DNA of 64,000 nt from Halichoerus grypus (taxonomy: Eukaryota > Chordata > Mammalia > Carnivora > Phocidae), in NCBI RefSeq assembly GCF_964656455.1, contig NC_135717.1:12057033-12121032 (forward strand), read 5' to 3'. The notes under the pieces were generated by a model that saw only the letters and a list, made by a program, of their open reading frames with translations, had not been told where the DNA came from and did not search any database. The translations under genes were made by a program, and so were the position numbers. Of the stretch, positions 1 through 8,995 are shown in pieces. Positions within the stretch are counted from its first letter, which is position 1. Every line of letters starts with the position of its first letter.

Positions 1-165
1 TTAGTGCTGTCATTCTGGGTGCTAAATGTTGGAAACTGGTTTGTAGAGGGATAAGAATGGTGACCAGGTAGGAGGCCAATTCAGACATCCCAACAAGAGA
101 TAATGGGGCTGTACCTATAGTAGGATGGATAGGCAGTGCTAAGAATGCCACTGTCATCAGTAGCC
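1..165 (-). repeat. L2 LINE fragment
   Basis: The stretch around gtgaccaggtaggaggccaa and the following agagataatggggctg resemble the antisense strand of the mammalian L2 3' region, where the pattern is 'accagttaggaggct...gagatgatggtggct'. It is diverged and truncated by the window start. The match is from memory of the family, so the class is likely but the limits are approximate. Confidence 0.45.
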
Positions 166-700
166 ATGAATTTTTGCTGCTACCACCAGCAAGCATGAAT
201 TTCTGTTAAACCCCATTGGCCTTGATGGGTAACTTTTTCTTCCAGAGTTTAGCTGCTCATCTGCAGGCTTACAGAAAGTTGGGTTTTTCCAGAATTGGAG
301 ACTTGCTCAGACAGTGTGATTGATTGGGGCCAAGGGGAGGCTGGGAAGGAAGGCTGTTGAGACAAGCCACTGAAATGGGGGACACTGGGCTCCCAGCGGG
401 ATGGGAAGGGATGGAAGACAGAGGCTGCAGGTGAAGCATCGCCCCACCCTAGAGTCAGCCACTTCCTCTTTCCCACCTGCAGCTGATGCTTGGCTTCTCC
501 CTCTCTGCCTGGCTTCTGCGGATGGATACAGAGCTGGCCTCTCTGCCCACCACCAGCTGACCAATACCGCTGGGCCTCACCTCTCTGATCACCCTTGGCC
601 TCATACTCTGCTGTTCCCTGGTTGGTCCTGCCCCCACCTCACCCAGCCCAAGTGTGGGGCTCCCGAGTATCTCAGAAGAAAGAGGAAACTCAACTTATAC
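166..700. other. No recognised feature
   Basis: Unassigned unique sequence. Short open frames on both strands (up to 108 codons) have no domain and overlap each other in different frames, as expected of moderately GC-rich non-coding DNA. Confidence 0.5.
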
Positions 701-938
701 AGTCCAGTGGTTAAGCATAAGGGCTGAAGGTAGCCTGTGGGTTCCAATCAAGCTCCTTTACGGTCCAGGTGTGTCACTGAAAAATTACTCACCTTCTCTG
801 TGCCTCAATGTCTTCATCTATAAAACGGGACCTACCTCATAGGGCTACTGTAAAAATCAAATGATTTAATGAAAAGCACGCAGGAGAGTACATAGTACAC
901 AGTAAAGCTCCCAATTAAAGTTATTCAATGTTATTATT
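701..938 (+). repeat. MIR SINE
   Basis: Near full-length MIR. It begins agtccagtggttaagcataa, has the core gcctcaatgtcttcatctat and cctacctcatagggctactg, and ends in a tail like acatagtacacagtaaagct. This order matches the known tRNA-related MIR consensus in forward orientation. It is an old, inactive element. Confidence 0.85.
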
Positions 939-1665
939 TATCATCTTCCAGCATTACTCAGACCAAATGTCCCTCCGTCCCACAACCCCCTCCCCACCCC
1001 AGGCTCCATTTATTTCCTTTTCCTAACTCGTCTTGTGCTTACTATTCATAACACGTAATCTGCTCTTACAACATGCTGTCCTGTTCTCTAATTGTTGGTA
1101 TCACTCAATTTGGCACTTGAATCCATGCTAATTACTGTATGCTAATATATAAAATCATGCCCTGTCCTAATTCTTCATGTGTGTGTCTTAGCTCTTCTCT
1201 CCGATTCTTGGAGGAGATTCGCATAGGCCCATCGTAGTGCCCTCCCACACCTTCCTGGTGGACAGTGCGGTGCTAGACACTGGGTGCAGGGGTTTTAAGA
1301 ACTAGGGTACAGAGAGAGGGCCTTTCATCTGGAAAACTCCCATAATCCTGTGTATCGGGGAACCTAACGGAAGTTAGGTGTTTATATTGACATATAAATC
1401 TCTAGTTAAGCCCACCCTTCTCTGGGCAGGGCCTGTGCTATCCAGGGGAGAATACTGTTGGGCATTATCTTCCTAAAGGTCTCCAAAACGCCTCAAGAAG
1501 GAGTCTGACTTAGTCAAGATTAAAAACTACAACTTTAGCCTGATCCTCAGGCTTCCTGGGCCAGCGAGGGTAACTGGCCCTCTATACAAATAAACTCTTC
1601 CACAACCCCAGCCCAGGGCCTCTTCCGCCATAAGGAGGAAACAAAGAAGCCAAAAGTACAGATGG
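939..1665. other. No recognised feature
   Basis: AT-rich to mixed sequence with a C-rich patch near 985-1010. No gene or confidently assignable repeat was seen. Confidence 0.45.
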
Positions 1666-1730
1666 GGGGCTGGGCACTCCTGTATGCAGGTCCAGGTTCG
1701 AATCCAGGCTGTGGTCAGATGGCCAACACG
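1666..1730 (+). repeat. Possible MIR head with Pol III B-box
   Basis: Contains ccaggttcgaatccaggct, a perfect match to the tRNA/SINE B-box core GGTTCGAATCC. In MIR this lies about 50 bp from the 5' end. The rest of the MIR is not recognisable here, so this may be only the head fragment. Confidence 0.35.
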
Positions 1731-1762
1731 AGGGTGAGGGGGGTGAGGGGGGTGAGGGGTGG
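1731..1762 (+). repeat. G-rich 9-bp tandem repeat, G-quadruplex motif
   Basis: Three units of a 9-bp repeat (gtga at 1734, 1743, 1752), each separated by runs of 4-6 G. The run meets the G3+N1-7 rule for an intramolecular quadruplex on the plus strand. Confidence 0.7.
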
Positions 1763-1847
1763 TCGGCAGGTAGAAGGGTGGGGGAATTAACTGAGAAAAG
1801 AGCCAGGACAGAAACTTGACTTCCCTTTCTAAAATGGGCTCAGTTGC

Positions 1848-2036
1848 GGCGCCTGGGTGGCTCAGTGGGTTAAGTGTCCGACTCTTGATTTCGGCTGAGG
1901 TCATGATCCCAGGGCCCTGGGATGCAGCCCCACATCAGGCTCCCCAGGGAATCTTGCTTGTCTCCCTCTCCTTCTGCCCCTCCCCCTGCATGCACACTCT
2001 CTCAAAATAAAATTTTTAAAAATAAAATAAAATAAT
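1848..2036 (+). repeat. CAN SINE (tRNA-Lys-derived)
   Basis: Head ggcgcctgggtggctcagtg, body with aggtcatgatcccagg, CT-rich segment, and a tail of A-rich aataaaa units. It is flanked by target-site duplications aaaatgggctcagt (1831-1844) and aaaatgggtttagt (2037-2050), which differ at two bases. Body variant 'cgactcttgatttcggct' marks a somewhat older subfamily. Confidence 0.96.
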
Positions 2037-2050
2037 AAAATGGGTTTAGT

Positions 2051-2690
2051 GATGGAAATCAAGGAAGACAGAGAGAAGGAGAAACGGGTACAGAAGTTAC
2101 AACCCAGCAGGACTTAGCAAAGATTCCACAGCATCCTGGTGCTAGCCTTGTCATCTCTCCAGCAACACAAACCCTTCTGACCTTGCCTCGTTGAAGGGAA
2201 GGTGCCGCTGCTGATCGTGGTCTGTTCCCAGGCCCATTGGCTGCCCTTTCCTATTCAGCCCAAACCCTGCCAATTACACTTCTCGGACTCTGGTGCCAAC
2301 TGGCTTCTGGTTAATTTCTGCCAAAGAGAGGCACTGGGAGGAGACTGGAGGACGGAGTGCAGTTCCTCCCCCACCCTCCTCCCCATCTCTGCCTTCTGCA
2401 GCTTCTCGTCAGACCTGTGCTTCCGGGTCCCACCAGGCACCCAGATCCTGGGGTCTGGCTACAGCCCCTCCTTTCTCTTCAGTCCCTGCAGCTGTGTTCC
2501 TGTTCATCTGTGCATTGACCCACCAGCCCATTGGGCTTTTCAGCTTTTCCAGCACCTCACAATGACTTCCCAAATGATTTCCCTCTATTGAACTGGCTGG
2601 TGCGGGCTCCATAGTCCTGGCCGGTCCCTGACTGATAAACATATCATGATACTACATCACTTTCTCTCCCCCAACTCATTTCAGTCTTCA
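2051..2690. other. No recognised feature
   Basis: Unique, fairly GC-rich sequence. Overlapping frames of 129 and 90 codons lie here on the plus strand, but they show no domain and no splice-like organisation I can defend. Confidence 0.5.
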
Positions 2691-3412
2691 GAATCCTATT
2701 CAGGCCAGGATTATCCAAGTTGATATTAACAAAAGCTTCCATTTAAAAGTTAAGGGGAAACGTAATTTTAAAAGAAGCAGTAAATGAAGATAAAGGCTGA
2801 AATAAATAAATTGTAAAACATAAGGCAGGAGAATGATAAATTAGTTCAAATGCTGTTTTTTTGATAAGACTACTAAAATAAACAAACTCTGACAAATATA
2901 ATTAAGGGAACATTTTTAATTAGAAATGAGGAAGGAGATAGGACAAAATATAGAAAACAGCTTTTTTGCTCCAAATCCAAAGAGAATACTGTTAGCTAAT
3001 AAATGGAAATCTTCAATGAGATGAATAATTTCTAGAAAAATATAGATTACTAGAAATAACTCAAGAAATATAAATCTAAACAGAATAATAACCAAGGAAG
3101 AAGTTGAGGAAATGATCTGATAACAACCTAAAAAAGGTAGTTGGTCCCAGTGTTTCACAAGAATAATTTTCATACTTTTAAGAAACAGATAATCCCGATG
3201 TTGTATAAAACATCCAGAGTGCAAAACGAGATAAGAGTACCTTCATGTCCATTAGGTAAGCATGATCTTCTTCCTAAAGCCCAATAAAGGTAAAACACAC
3301 AAAAAAGAAAATTATAGTCACCCATCCCAAGTGAATATGAATAGGAAAAACTTAAATAAAACCCTCACCTCTAAAAAGGAACTTCTTTTACTGGACTGCT
3401 TCAGATCTTTAG
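2691..3412 (+). repeat. Ancient L1 (L1M or HAL1) ORF2-region fragment
   Basis: A-rich strand with phrases typical of the L1 reverse-transcriptase region, such as aggctgaaataaataaattg, gagaatactgttagct, atgagatgaataatttctag and aacagataatcccgatg. The frame is broken many times. Orientation is that of the L1 coding strand. It probably continues past the inserted U6/L1 element at 3428-3580. Confidence 0.75.
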
Positions 3413-3427
3413 AGGGAAGATAAGTTC

Positions 3428-3475
3428 TAGGGTTTTTTGGTAACAGCTTTACTGAGATATAATTCTTACACCATA
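3428..3475 (-). repeat. L1 3' end fused to U6 pseudogene
   Basis: Read on the minus strand this follows directly on the U6 3' end and gives atggtgtaagaattatatct then cagtaaagctgttacc and a short A-run. This is the last ~45 bp of an L1M 3' UTR with its poly(A). U6 followed by an L1 3' end in the same orientation is the signature of template-switching U6-L1 chimeras. The poly(A) end corresponds to tttttt at 3433-3438. Confidence 0.72.
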
Positions 3476-3579
3476 AAAAATAGGGAACACCTTACAAATG
3501 TGCATGTCATCATAGCACAGGGGCCAGGCTAATCTCTGTATTGTTCCAATTTTAGCATATGTGCTGTGAAAGCAAGCAC
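3476..3579 (-). pseudogene. RNU6: U6 spliceosomal snRNA pseudogene
   Basis: The reverse complement starts gtgcttgctttcacagcaca, then tatgctaaaattggaaca, then atacagaga, tggcccctg and a terminal ttccctattttt. It covers the whole ~106-nt U6 RNA in order. The 5' end (gtgctcgctt in functional U6), the ACAGAGA box and the 3' oligo-U end are all recognisable. It lacks about three bases just after ACAGAGA and has scattered substitutions, roughly 80-85% identity by eye. No upstream U6 promoter (TATA/PSE) is evident, so it is a retrotransposed copy and not an active gene. Flanking imperfect direct repeats agggaagataagttc (3413-3427) and agggataataacttt (3581-3595) fit L1-mediated insertion of the U6 plus L1-tail unit. 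Confidence 0.9.
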
Positions 3580-3595
3580 AAGGGATAATAACTTT

Positions 3596-4165
3596 ATAAG
3601 TTAAGTTGGAAGAAATTATAAAGGATGGACAGTTTGTACATTGTAGAAATAAATAACCATTTGGTAAAGCTAGAACTAAAATCGAAGGAAAAATATCATC
3701 TGGAGAAAACATTCGCAGCAAATAGAAAACAGGGTTCATTTCTCTGTTATGTAAAGAGCTTCTGTATACTGACACTGAAAACTTAAATCCCTAATATGCT
3801 AACTGGCAAAGAACTGAAGGAGACAATTCATGAAAACAGAGATGCTATTCGTAAACAAGCATGTGGGGAAACGTTCCACTTCACTTGCAATCAGAGATAT
3901 ATCCACTCAAATAATGTTGTAGCATCCTACACCCACCACCTTTGAGGAATTTTAGAAATTATTCAGTATTACAACACTGTGGCAAAACCAGTCTCCGCAC
4001 ACACTGTTGGTAGCCACGTGAACTGACATCATCTCTTGGAAGATCCATATCGGGGAATCATCTTAAAATGCCACAATGTAGCTTTTTCTCCTATGGGATT
4101 TATAAAGAATAAAAAATAAAGGTACATGAGGTATTCATGGCAATGTCACTCTAACAACCAAATTA
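3596..4165 (+). repeat. Ancient L1/HAL1 ORF2 C-terminal fragment
   Basis: Diverged L1-like text in forward orientation: catctggagaaaacattcgc, atccctaatatgctaa, aaacagagatgctattcg and ccacttcacttgcaatcag follow the order of the L1 ORF2 3' portion. Reading frames are destroyed. Confidence 0.65.
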
Positions 4166-4191
4166 ATCAATCAATTAATTAATTAATAAAA
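4166..4191 (+). repeat. AATT-rich simple repeat
   Basis: Tandem ATTA/AATT units (attaattaattaataa), low-complexity, at the 3' edge of the L1 fragment. Confidence 0.7.
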
Positions 4192-4264
4192 GAGGATCTA
4201 AATCCAACAATAAAATTATTAAGGAAACGTTGTAAACTATTGTTTGTAATTATAATAAAAATTA

Positions 4265-4420
4265 CAGTTTATCAACCACCCTCAGATACATTACTTCTCT
4301 TAGTCCTGAATGGTCTCAGGAGGTAGGTAGGAATTACTAAGAATCAGAAAAAGTAAGTGACTTGCCCCAAATTGCACAATCAGTGGCTATTGAACAACTG
4401 CTACCAAATCCCATGTTCTT
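4265..4420 (-). repeat. MIR SINE
   Basis: Antisense MIR core: ggaggtaggtaggaattact and agtgacttgccccaaattgc correspond to 'gaggtaggta...agtaacttgcccaaggtcac' in the reverse-complement MIR. Confidence 0.75.
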
Positions 4421-4429
4421 GGAATGTGA

Positions 4430-4587
4430 AAGGGTAGTGATGAGTCTCTGCTCTGAGCCTCAGTTTCCTCATCCATAAAAGAGGGTAATACAAGTACCTA
4501 AAGAGTGACTATAAACATTAAATGAAGCTCTTAAAAATGGCTGTAAAGTTCGTAGCACACAGCCAGGACTCAATTATTAAGAATAAT
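4430..4587 (+). repeat. MIR SINE, interrupted by CAN SINE
   Basis: Forward MIR 3' two thirds: gagcctcagtttcctcatcc, agagggtaatacaagtacct and a tail near tagcacacagccaggactca. It ends at the CAN SINE insertion at 4597. Confidence 0.85.
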
Positions 4588-4596
4588 GATAATATA

Positions 4597-4801
4597 GGGG
4601 GCCCTTGGGTGGCTCAGTCGGTTAAGCAACCAACTCTTGATCTCAGCTCAGGTCTTGATCTCAGGGTCGTGAGTTCAAGCCCCACATTGGGCTCTGCACT
4701 GGGCGTGGAGCCTACTTAAAAAAAAGAAGAAGAAGAAGAAGAAGGAGAAGGAGAAGAAGAAGAAGTAGTAGTAGTAGTAGAAGGAGTAGGAGAAGAAGAA
4801 G
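4597..4801 (+). repeat. CAN SINE, short subtype, with GAA/GTA tail
   Basis: Head ggcccttgggtggctcagtc and body tcttgatctcagctcaggtc. The element goes straight from gtggagcctacttaaaa into its A tail, without the usual CT-rich block, which defines a shorter subtype. The tail has become a microsatellite. Perfect target-site duplications gataatata lie at 4588-4596 and 4802-4810, so the microsatellite is part of the insertion. Confidence 0.95.
4724..4801 (+). repeat. GAA/GTA trinucleotide microsatellite
   Basis: About 26 trinucleotide units, mostly GAA with GGA interruptions and a block of five GTA, derived from the A tail of the SINE at 4597. It is bounded by the SINE target-site duplication. 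Confidence 0.93.
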
Positions 4802-4810
4802 GATAATATA

Positions 4811-5845
4811 AAATTGTACCAATCCAATACGATTACAGCAATGTAAACATCACAATTGGACAAGGCCAAGACAGAGTAAGGAATAATGAAAATCGGCACA
4901 GCAGATAAAGCACTTCTATTTTTGAATTATTTGGTTTTAGTACAACAGGGAGAAATCTGGAAGGAAACAAAATTAGAAGATACAAAAATCTCCTAAAATG
5001 GAGTGGCATTTTGAAGGGAGCCTAGCATTAAATCTGGGATCACTGCATCTACAACATTGGAAATACTAAACTCACCCTGTACACCCCGGAGATGCCATGT
5101 GGCGTGTGGGGACCACAGGCGGATGGCGCTGCTTCACTTGCCCAAAGGACCAAGGAGGCATGTATTGGCCTCAATAATATACTAATGCTAGTGATTGTCT
5201 TCCTTAAAGATGAACTTTTTTTTTTTTTTTTCTTAAAACTGAGACTCAGAAGCATCTCCAGAAAATCTCTGGGTAGTTGAGAATGGATCCAAGTCCACTC
5301 CTAATGAACAGCCTCATTCCAGGGACACTGCTTGGCAGTGAGGAGGGTCATTGGCAAGACCAAGGAGAATGTGGTTACTTCTCCCTTTGGTCATGTGGCC
5401 AGAATCTACCCTCAAGGAGCAGGATAGACTTAGCCAGTGTTAGTCCCCAGTTGTAAATCTATGAATGGGAATAATTCCAACGACTGGAGAGACAGCTGTC
5501 AGAGCGATGAGGGAAAGAGCTAGAGGCATTCCTTGGCTTTTCCTCCCAAAAAGTCAGCAAGGCCTGAAAATCTCTACCCACTACACAGACATACATGGAA
5601 CGTTTCTCGGCTGTCAGTTCCCTCACTGTCACAGGCTTGGGAAGGACAAATGGGATTAGGTGTAGCTGAGGGATAGACATGGAACCCATCCAGGCTGTGG
5701 TCTTGAGCTTGAATTGCGAACATCTACATGAGTCAGAACTTAATGTGGCTAGTATATGAGCTCCAAAAAAAGAAGTGACAAGCTGAGCAAAGGATATAAA
5801 TTAAGAAGAGAAATGTCAGGGGATGACCCAGAACCTGGCATGACC
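4811..5845. other. No recognised feature
   Basis: About 1 kb of unique sequence with a T-tract at 5217-5231. No repeat family or gene could be assigned. Short frames at 5092-5280 and 5459-5689 show no domain. Confidence 0.5.
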
Positions 5846-6270
5846 AGAGGCTGAATCACACTGCGCTCAAACTCCTATGTACAAGTACCTACTCCACTTG
5901 GGATGTCAAAGAGGCATCTCAAATTTAATATGTCAAACACCAAGCTCCCCATCTTTGCCCTCACCTGCTCTGCCAATAGCCTTCCCATCTCAGGTAAGAG
6001 GCACCATCCTGCCAGGCCCTCAGACTCTTCTTTCTCTCACAACCAATTCATCAGAAAATCCCACCCATGGGCTCTATCTTCAAGATATACCCCAATCCCT
6101 CCTCTTCTCATCACCACCACTACCACCATCCTGGTCCAAACCATCATCATCCCTTGCCTGTCTTCTTGTTATAGCCTCTTAACTGGTCTCCCCATTTCCA
6201 CCTCTGTACACCACTGACTCTGTTCTCAACAGAGCAGCCAGGGGGACCCTCTGGAAACCGAAGTGGGATG
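5846..6270 (+). repeat. L2 LINE, 5' part of a split copy
   Basis: Forward L2 text: gaggcatctcaaatttaata tgtcaaacaccaag, then cctcttaactggtctcccca and ctgttctcaacagagcagcc, the region preceding the L2 3' UTR. It stops at 6270, where an L1M is inserted, and resumes at 7681. Confidence 0.88.
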
Positions 6271-7680
6271 ACGGATGACACCTTAAAAAAACAAATCCAT
6301 CAAAGAACTAATAAATTTATTTTGTCAAAATTAAGATCCACTCTTCAGAAGACACTGTTAAAATAAAAAAATAAATAAATAAAATAAAAACCAACAACAA
6401 GCCACAGACCAGGAGAAAATATTTGCAAAGCATATATCCAATGAAGGACTTGTATCCAGAATATGCAAAGAACTCTCAAAGTTCAAAAATAAGAAAATAA
6501 CACAATTTAAAAACTGGACAGGGGCACCTGGGTGGCTCAGTTGATTTAGCATCCAGCTCTTGGTTTCAGCTCGGGTCATGATCTCAGGTCCTGGGATCAA
6601 GCCCCACATCGGACTCCATCCTCAGCATGGAGTCTGCTTGTCCCTCTCCCTCTGTTCCTCCCCGCTGTCCCAGCTCATGCTCTCTCTCTTTCTCTCTCAA
6701 ATAAATAAATAAAATCTTTAAAAAATAAAAATAAAAAACTGGACAAATGATTTGAACAGACTACTACTACCCACTTATTAGAAACAACTAAAATTAAAGT
6801 AACTGGTCATGCCATATATTGGTAAGGATGTGGAGCACCTGGATGTCTCAAACTGGTAACGGGAGTATAAAATGGTACCACCACATTGGAAAAGCATTTG
6901 ATGATTTCTTAAAAAGTGAAGCCTGTATGCCCCACATGATCTAACCGTTACACTCCTAGGGATTTACCCCGGAGGACAGAAAGCAGATGCCCACACAAGA
7001 CTTGTACAGGAATGTTCAGAGCGGCTTCATTGTTAATAGCCAAAAACTGGAAACAACCCAAAGCTCCAGAGAAATTGGATAAACAAATAGTAGTATGCCC
7101 ATTCAGTGGAATAATACTCAGCAATAAAAAAGAACGAACTATTGATATCACATGGATGAACCTTAAAATAATTATGCTGTGGGAAAGAGATCAGGCAAAA
7201 GAAGAGTACATACTTCTGATTCCATTCATATAAAATTCTAGAAAACAATAATCTATAATGACTGACACCTGCTACAACATGAATGAACCTGAAGGACATT
7301 ATGCTAAGTGAAATAAGCCAGTCACAAAAAGACAAATACTGTGTGATTCCACCCTGATGAGATACCTAGAATAGTCAAGTTCATAGTCATAAAGAGGAAT
7401 GCTGGTTGACAGCAGCTAGAGGAAGGGGCAAATGGAGTTGTTGTTTAATGGGCATAGAGTTCTAGTTTTGCAAGTTGATATTGGTCGTACAACGTGAATG
7501 GTCTTAACACTAATGAACTATACATGTAAAAATGGTTAAGATGGTAAATTTTATTATGAGTATTTTACCATAATTAAAACATTTTTAATGCTCAAATTGC
7601 ACACTCTAAATATGTGTAGTTTACTGTATGTCACTTTTATCTCAATAATGCTGTTTTTAAATTTTTTATTTTATTTTTTA
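6271..7680 (+). repeat. L1M LINE 3' part, inserted in L2
   Basis: Forward L1 ORF2 end and 3' UTR: aggagaaaatatttgcaaag, aggacttgtatccagaatat, agccaaaaactggaaacaac, ggaataatactcagcaataa, then a 3' UTR with gttgttgtttaatgggcata and attttaccataattaaaa. Diverged flanking repeats aaaccgaagtgggat (6255-6269) and aaactaagtaggat (7681-7694) mark its old target-site duplication within the L2. All frames are broken. A CAN SINE interrupts it at 6521. Confidence 0.9.
6521..6733 (+). repeat. CAN SINE inside L1M
   Basis: Head ggggcacctgggtggctcag, tail caaataaataaataaaatct. Perfect 12-bp target-site duplications aaaaactggaca at 6509-6520 and 6734-6745 lie inside the L1M, showing that the SINE came later. 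Confidence 0.97.
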
Positions 7681-8110
7681 AAACTAAGTAGGATCATATT
7701 CTTTCTCTGCTCCAAACCTTCCAAGGGCTTCCCATCCCTTCAGAGAAAAAGCCAAAGGTGTTGGAATGAGGCCTTGGATGATCTAGCTCCGAAACCAACA
7801 AGCCCGCATCCCCTTTTTTCTCCCCCTCTCCTCATTCTAGCTACCTGGCCTCCTTGCCCTTTCTCAAACTCACCAGGTGCATTTCCAGGTCCTGTCTGCT
7901 TGGCCTGGAAAGATTTTCCCCCAGGTAAAGTCACGGCTCTCTTCCTCGCCTCTTTCAAGTCTTTAATCAAAGGCCACCCTTTCTGTGGTGCCTTTCCCCA
8001 CATGGTATTTAAAGCAAAAGTCTTCCCCACCCCATAGGACCTCATCCCCCTTCCATGTGTTATTTTTCTACATAACACTATTTCTATTATCACTGTTGAA
8101 TATATCACAT
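7681..8110 (+). repeat. L2 LINE, middle part of a split copy
   Basis: Resumes the L2 with tctctgctccaaaccttcca, then tcaagtctttaatcaaaggc, the typical L2 text 'cttcaagtctttgctcaaatgtcac'. Split from its end by a SINE at 8121. Confidence 0.9.
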
Positions 8111-8120
8111 TTGACTTATT

Positions 8121-8313
8121 TTTTTTTTAAAGATTTTATTTATTTATTTGAGAGAGACAATGAGATAGAGAGAGCATGAGAGGGGATAGGGTCAGAGGGA
8201 GAAGCAGACTCCCCACTGAGCAGGGAGCCCGATGCAGGACTCGATCCCAGGACTCCAGGATCATGACCTGAGCCGAAGGCAGCCGCTTAACCAACTGAGC
8301 CACCCAGGTGCCC
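8121..8313 (-). repeat. CAN SINE inside L2
   Basis: Reverse orientation: aaagattttatttatttatt, then gagagag, then the head ctgagccacccaggtgccc. Perfect target-site duplications ttgacttatt at 8111-8120 and 8314-8323. Confidence 0.97.
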
Positions 8314-8488
8314 TTGACTTATTTATTTTTATCTGTGTTTCCACCCACCAGAATTAAGCTCAGAGACACAGGGACCTGTTACGGTATTGTTCATTCATTA
8401 TATTCCCAGCAACCAGTCCAGTGCCTGGCACACAGCAGATGCTTGATAAACTTGTGGAATAAATAAATGAGTGAATGAATTAATAAAT
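8314..8488 (+). repeat. L2 LINE 3' end
   Basis: End of the split L2: accagaattaagctcagaga, cagtgcctggcacacagcag and gataaacttgtggaataaat, followed by the 3' terminal gaatgaa-type repeats. Confidence 0.92.
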
Positions 8489-8511
8489 GAAGGAAGGAAG
8501 GAAGGAAGGAA
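8489..8511 (+). repeat. AAGG microsatellite
   Basis: Five to six tandem GAAG units at the 3' end of the L2, probably expanded from the L2 terminal repeat. Confidence 0.88.
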
Positions 8512-8606
8512 CATTATATGACCTTGACAACCAGGTGTAAGGATCCTTTATGAAGGCACCCCAAACCACTCTACATAGCTGGACACCTGTCAAGCTTTAT
8601 GGTGTG

Positions 8607-8802
8607 TTTTTTTTTTTAATTTTATTTATTTATTTGACAGAGAGAGAGAGACCACAAGTAGGGGGAGTGGCAGGCAGAGGGAGAGGGAGAAGCAGGCTCC
8701 CCACTGAGCAAGGAGCCCAATGCGGTGCTTGATCCCAGGACCCTGAGATCATGACCTGAGCTGAAGGCAGATGCTTAACTGACTGAGCCACCCAGGTGCC
8801 CC
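8607..8802 (-). repeat. CAN SINE
   Basis: Reverse copy with attttatttatttatttgac, gacagagagagagag and end gactgagccacccaggtgcc. Target-site duplications aagctttatggt (8592-8603) and aggctttatggt (8803-8814), one mismatch. Confidence 0.96.
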
Positions 8803-8814
8803 AGGCTTTATGGT

Positions 8815-8995
8815 TTAAAAAGCTCTTTGCACAGACTTGATCCTTTCTGACCCTCACAACAGTGCTCTGACATGATGTCTTTATCCTTGTCTTTCTTACA
8901 TAGAAGTGGAGGCTCAAAAAAGGCTAACTTGTTCAAGATCAAGGGGCCGAGAATGGCAGAGCCAGCCCTTAAACCAAGAACTTGCCATCAGTCAC
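8815..8995 (-). repeat. MIR SINE
   Basis: Antisense MIR: ctgaccctcacaacagtgct, gtggaggctcaaaaaaggct and gagaatggcagagccagccc. Rather diverged. Confidence 0.72.

Noticed and set aside
1848..1925. tRNA-like 5' heads of CAN SINEs as tRNA genes
   Set aside because: They are tRNA-Lys-derived SINE heads linked to CT-rich bodies and A tails, with target-site duplications. None folds as an intact tRNA by inspection.
3476..3579. Functional U6 gene
   Set aside because: It has a deletion next to the ACAGAGA box and many substitutions, no visible PSE/TATA upstream, and an L1 tail with direct repeats, so it is a retrocopy.
4675..4899. Phenylalanine/tyrosine-rich frame (minus strand)
   Set aside because: Translation of the GAA/GTA microsatellite and the SINE tail.
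5217..5231. T-tract as a Pol III terminator or SINE end
   Set aside because: No Pol III gene or SINE body adjoins it on either strand.
8630..8917. Short frames reading like AQSVKHLPSAQVMISGSWD, found again at 28161, 49147, 51964, 59352 and 61881
   Set aside because: They recur because each is the same stretch of a CAN SINE body. They are not a conserved small protein family.
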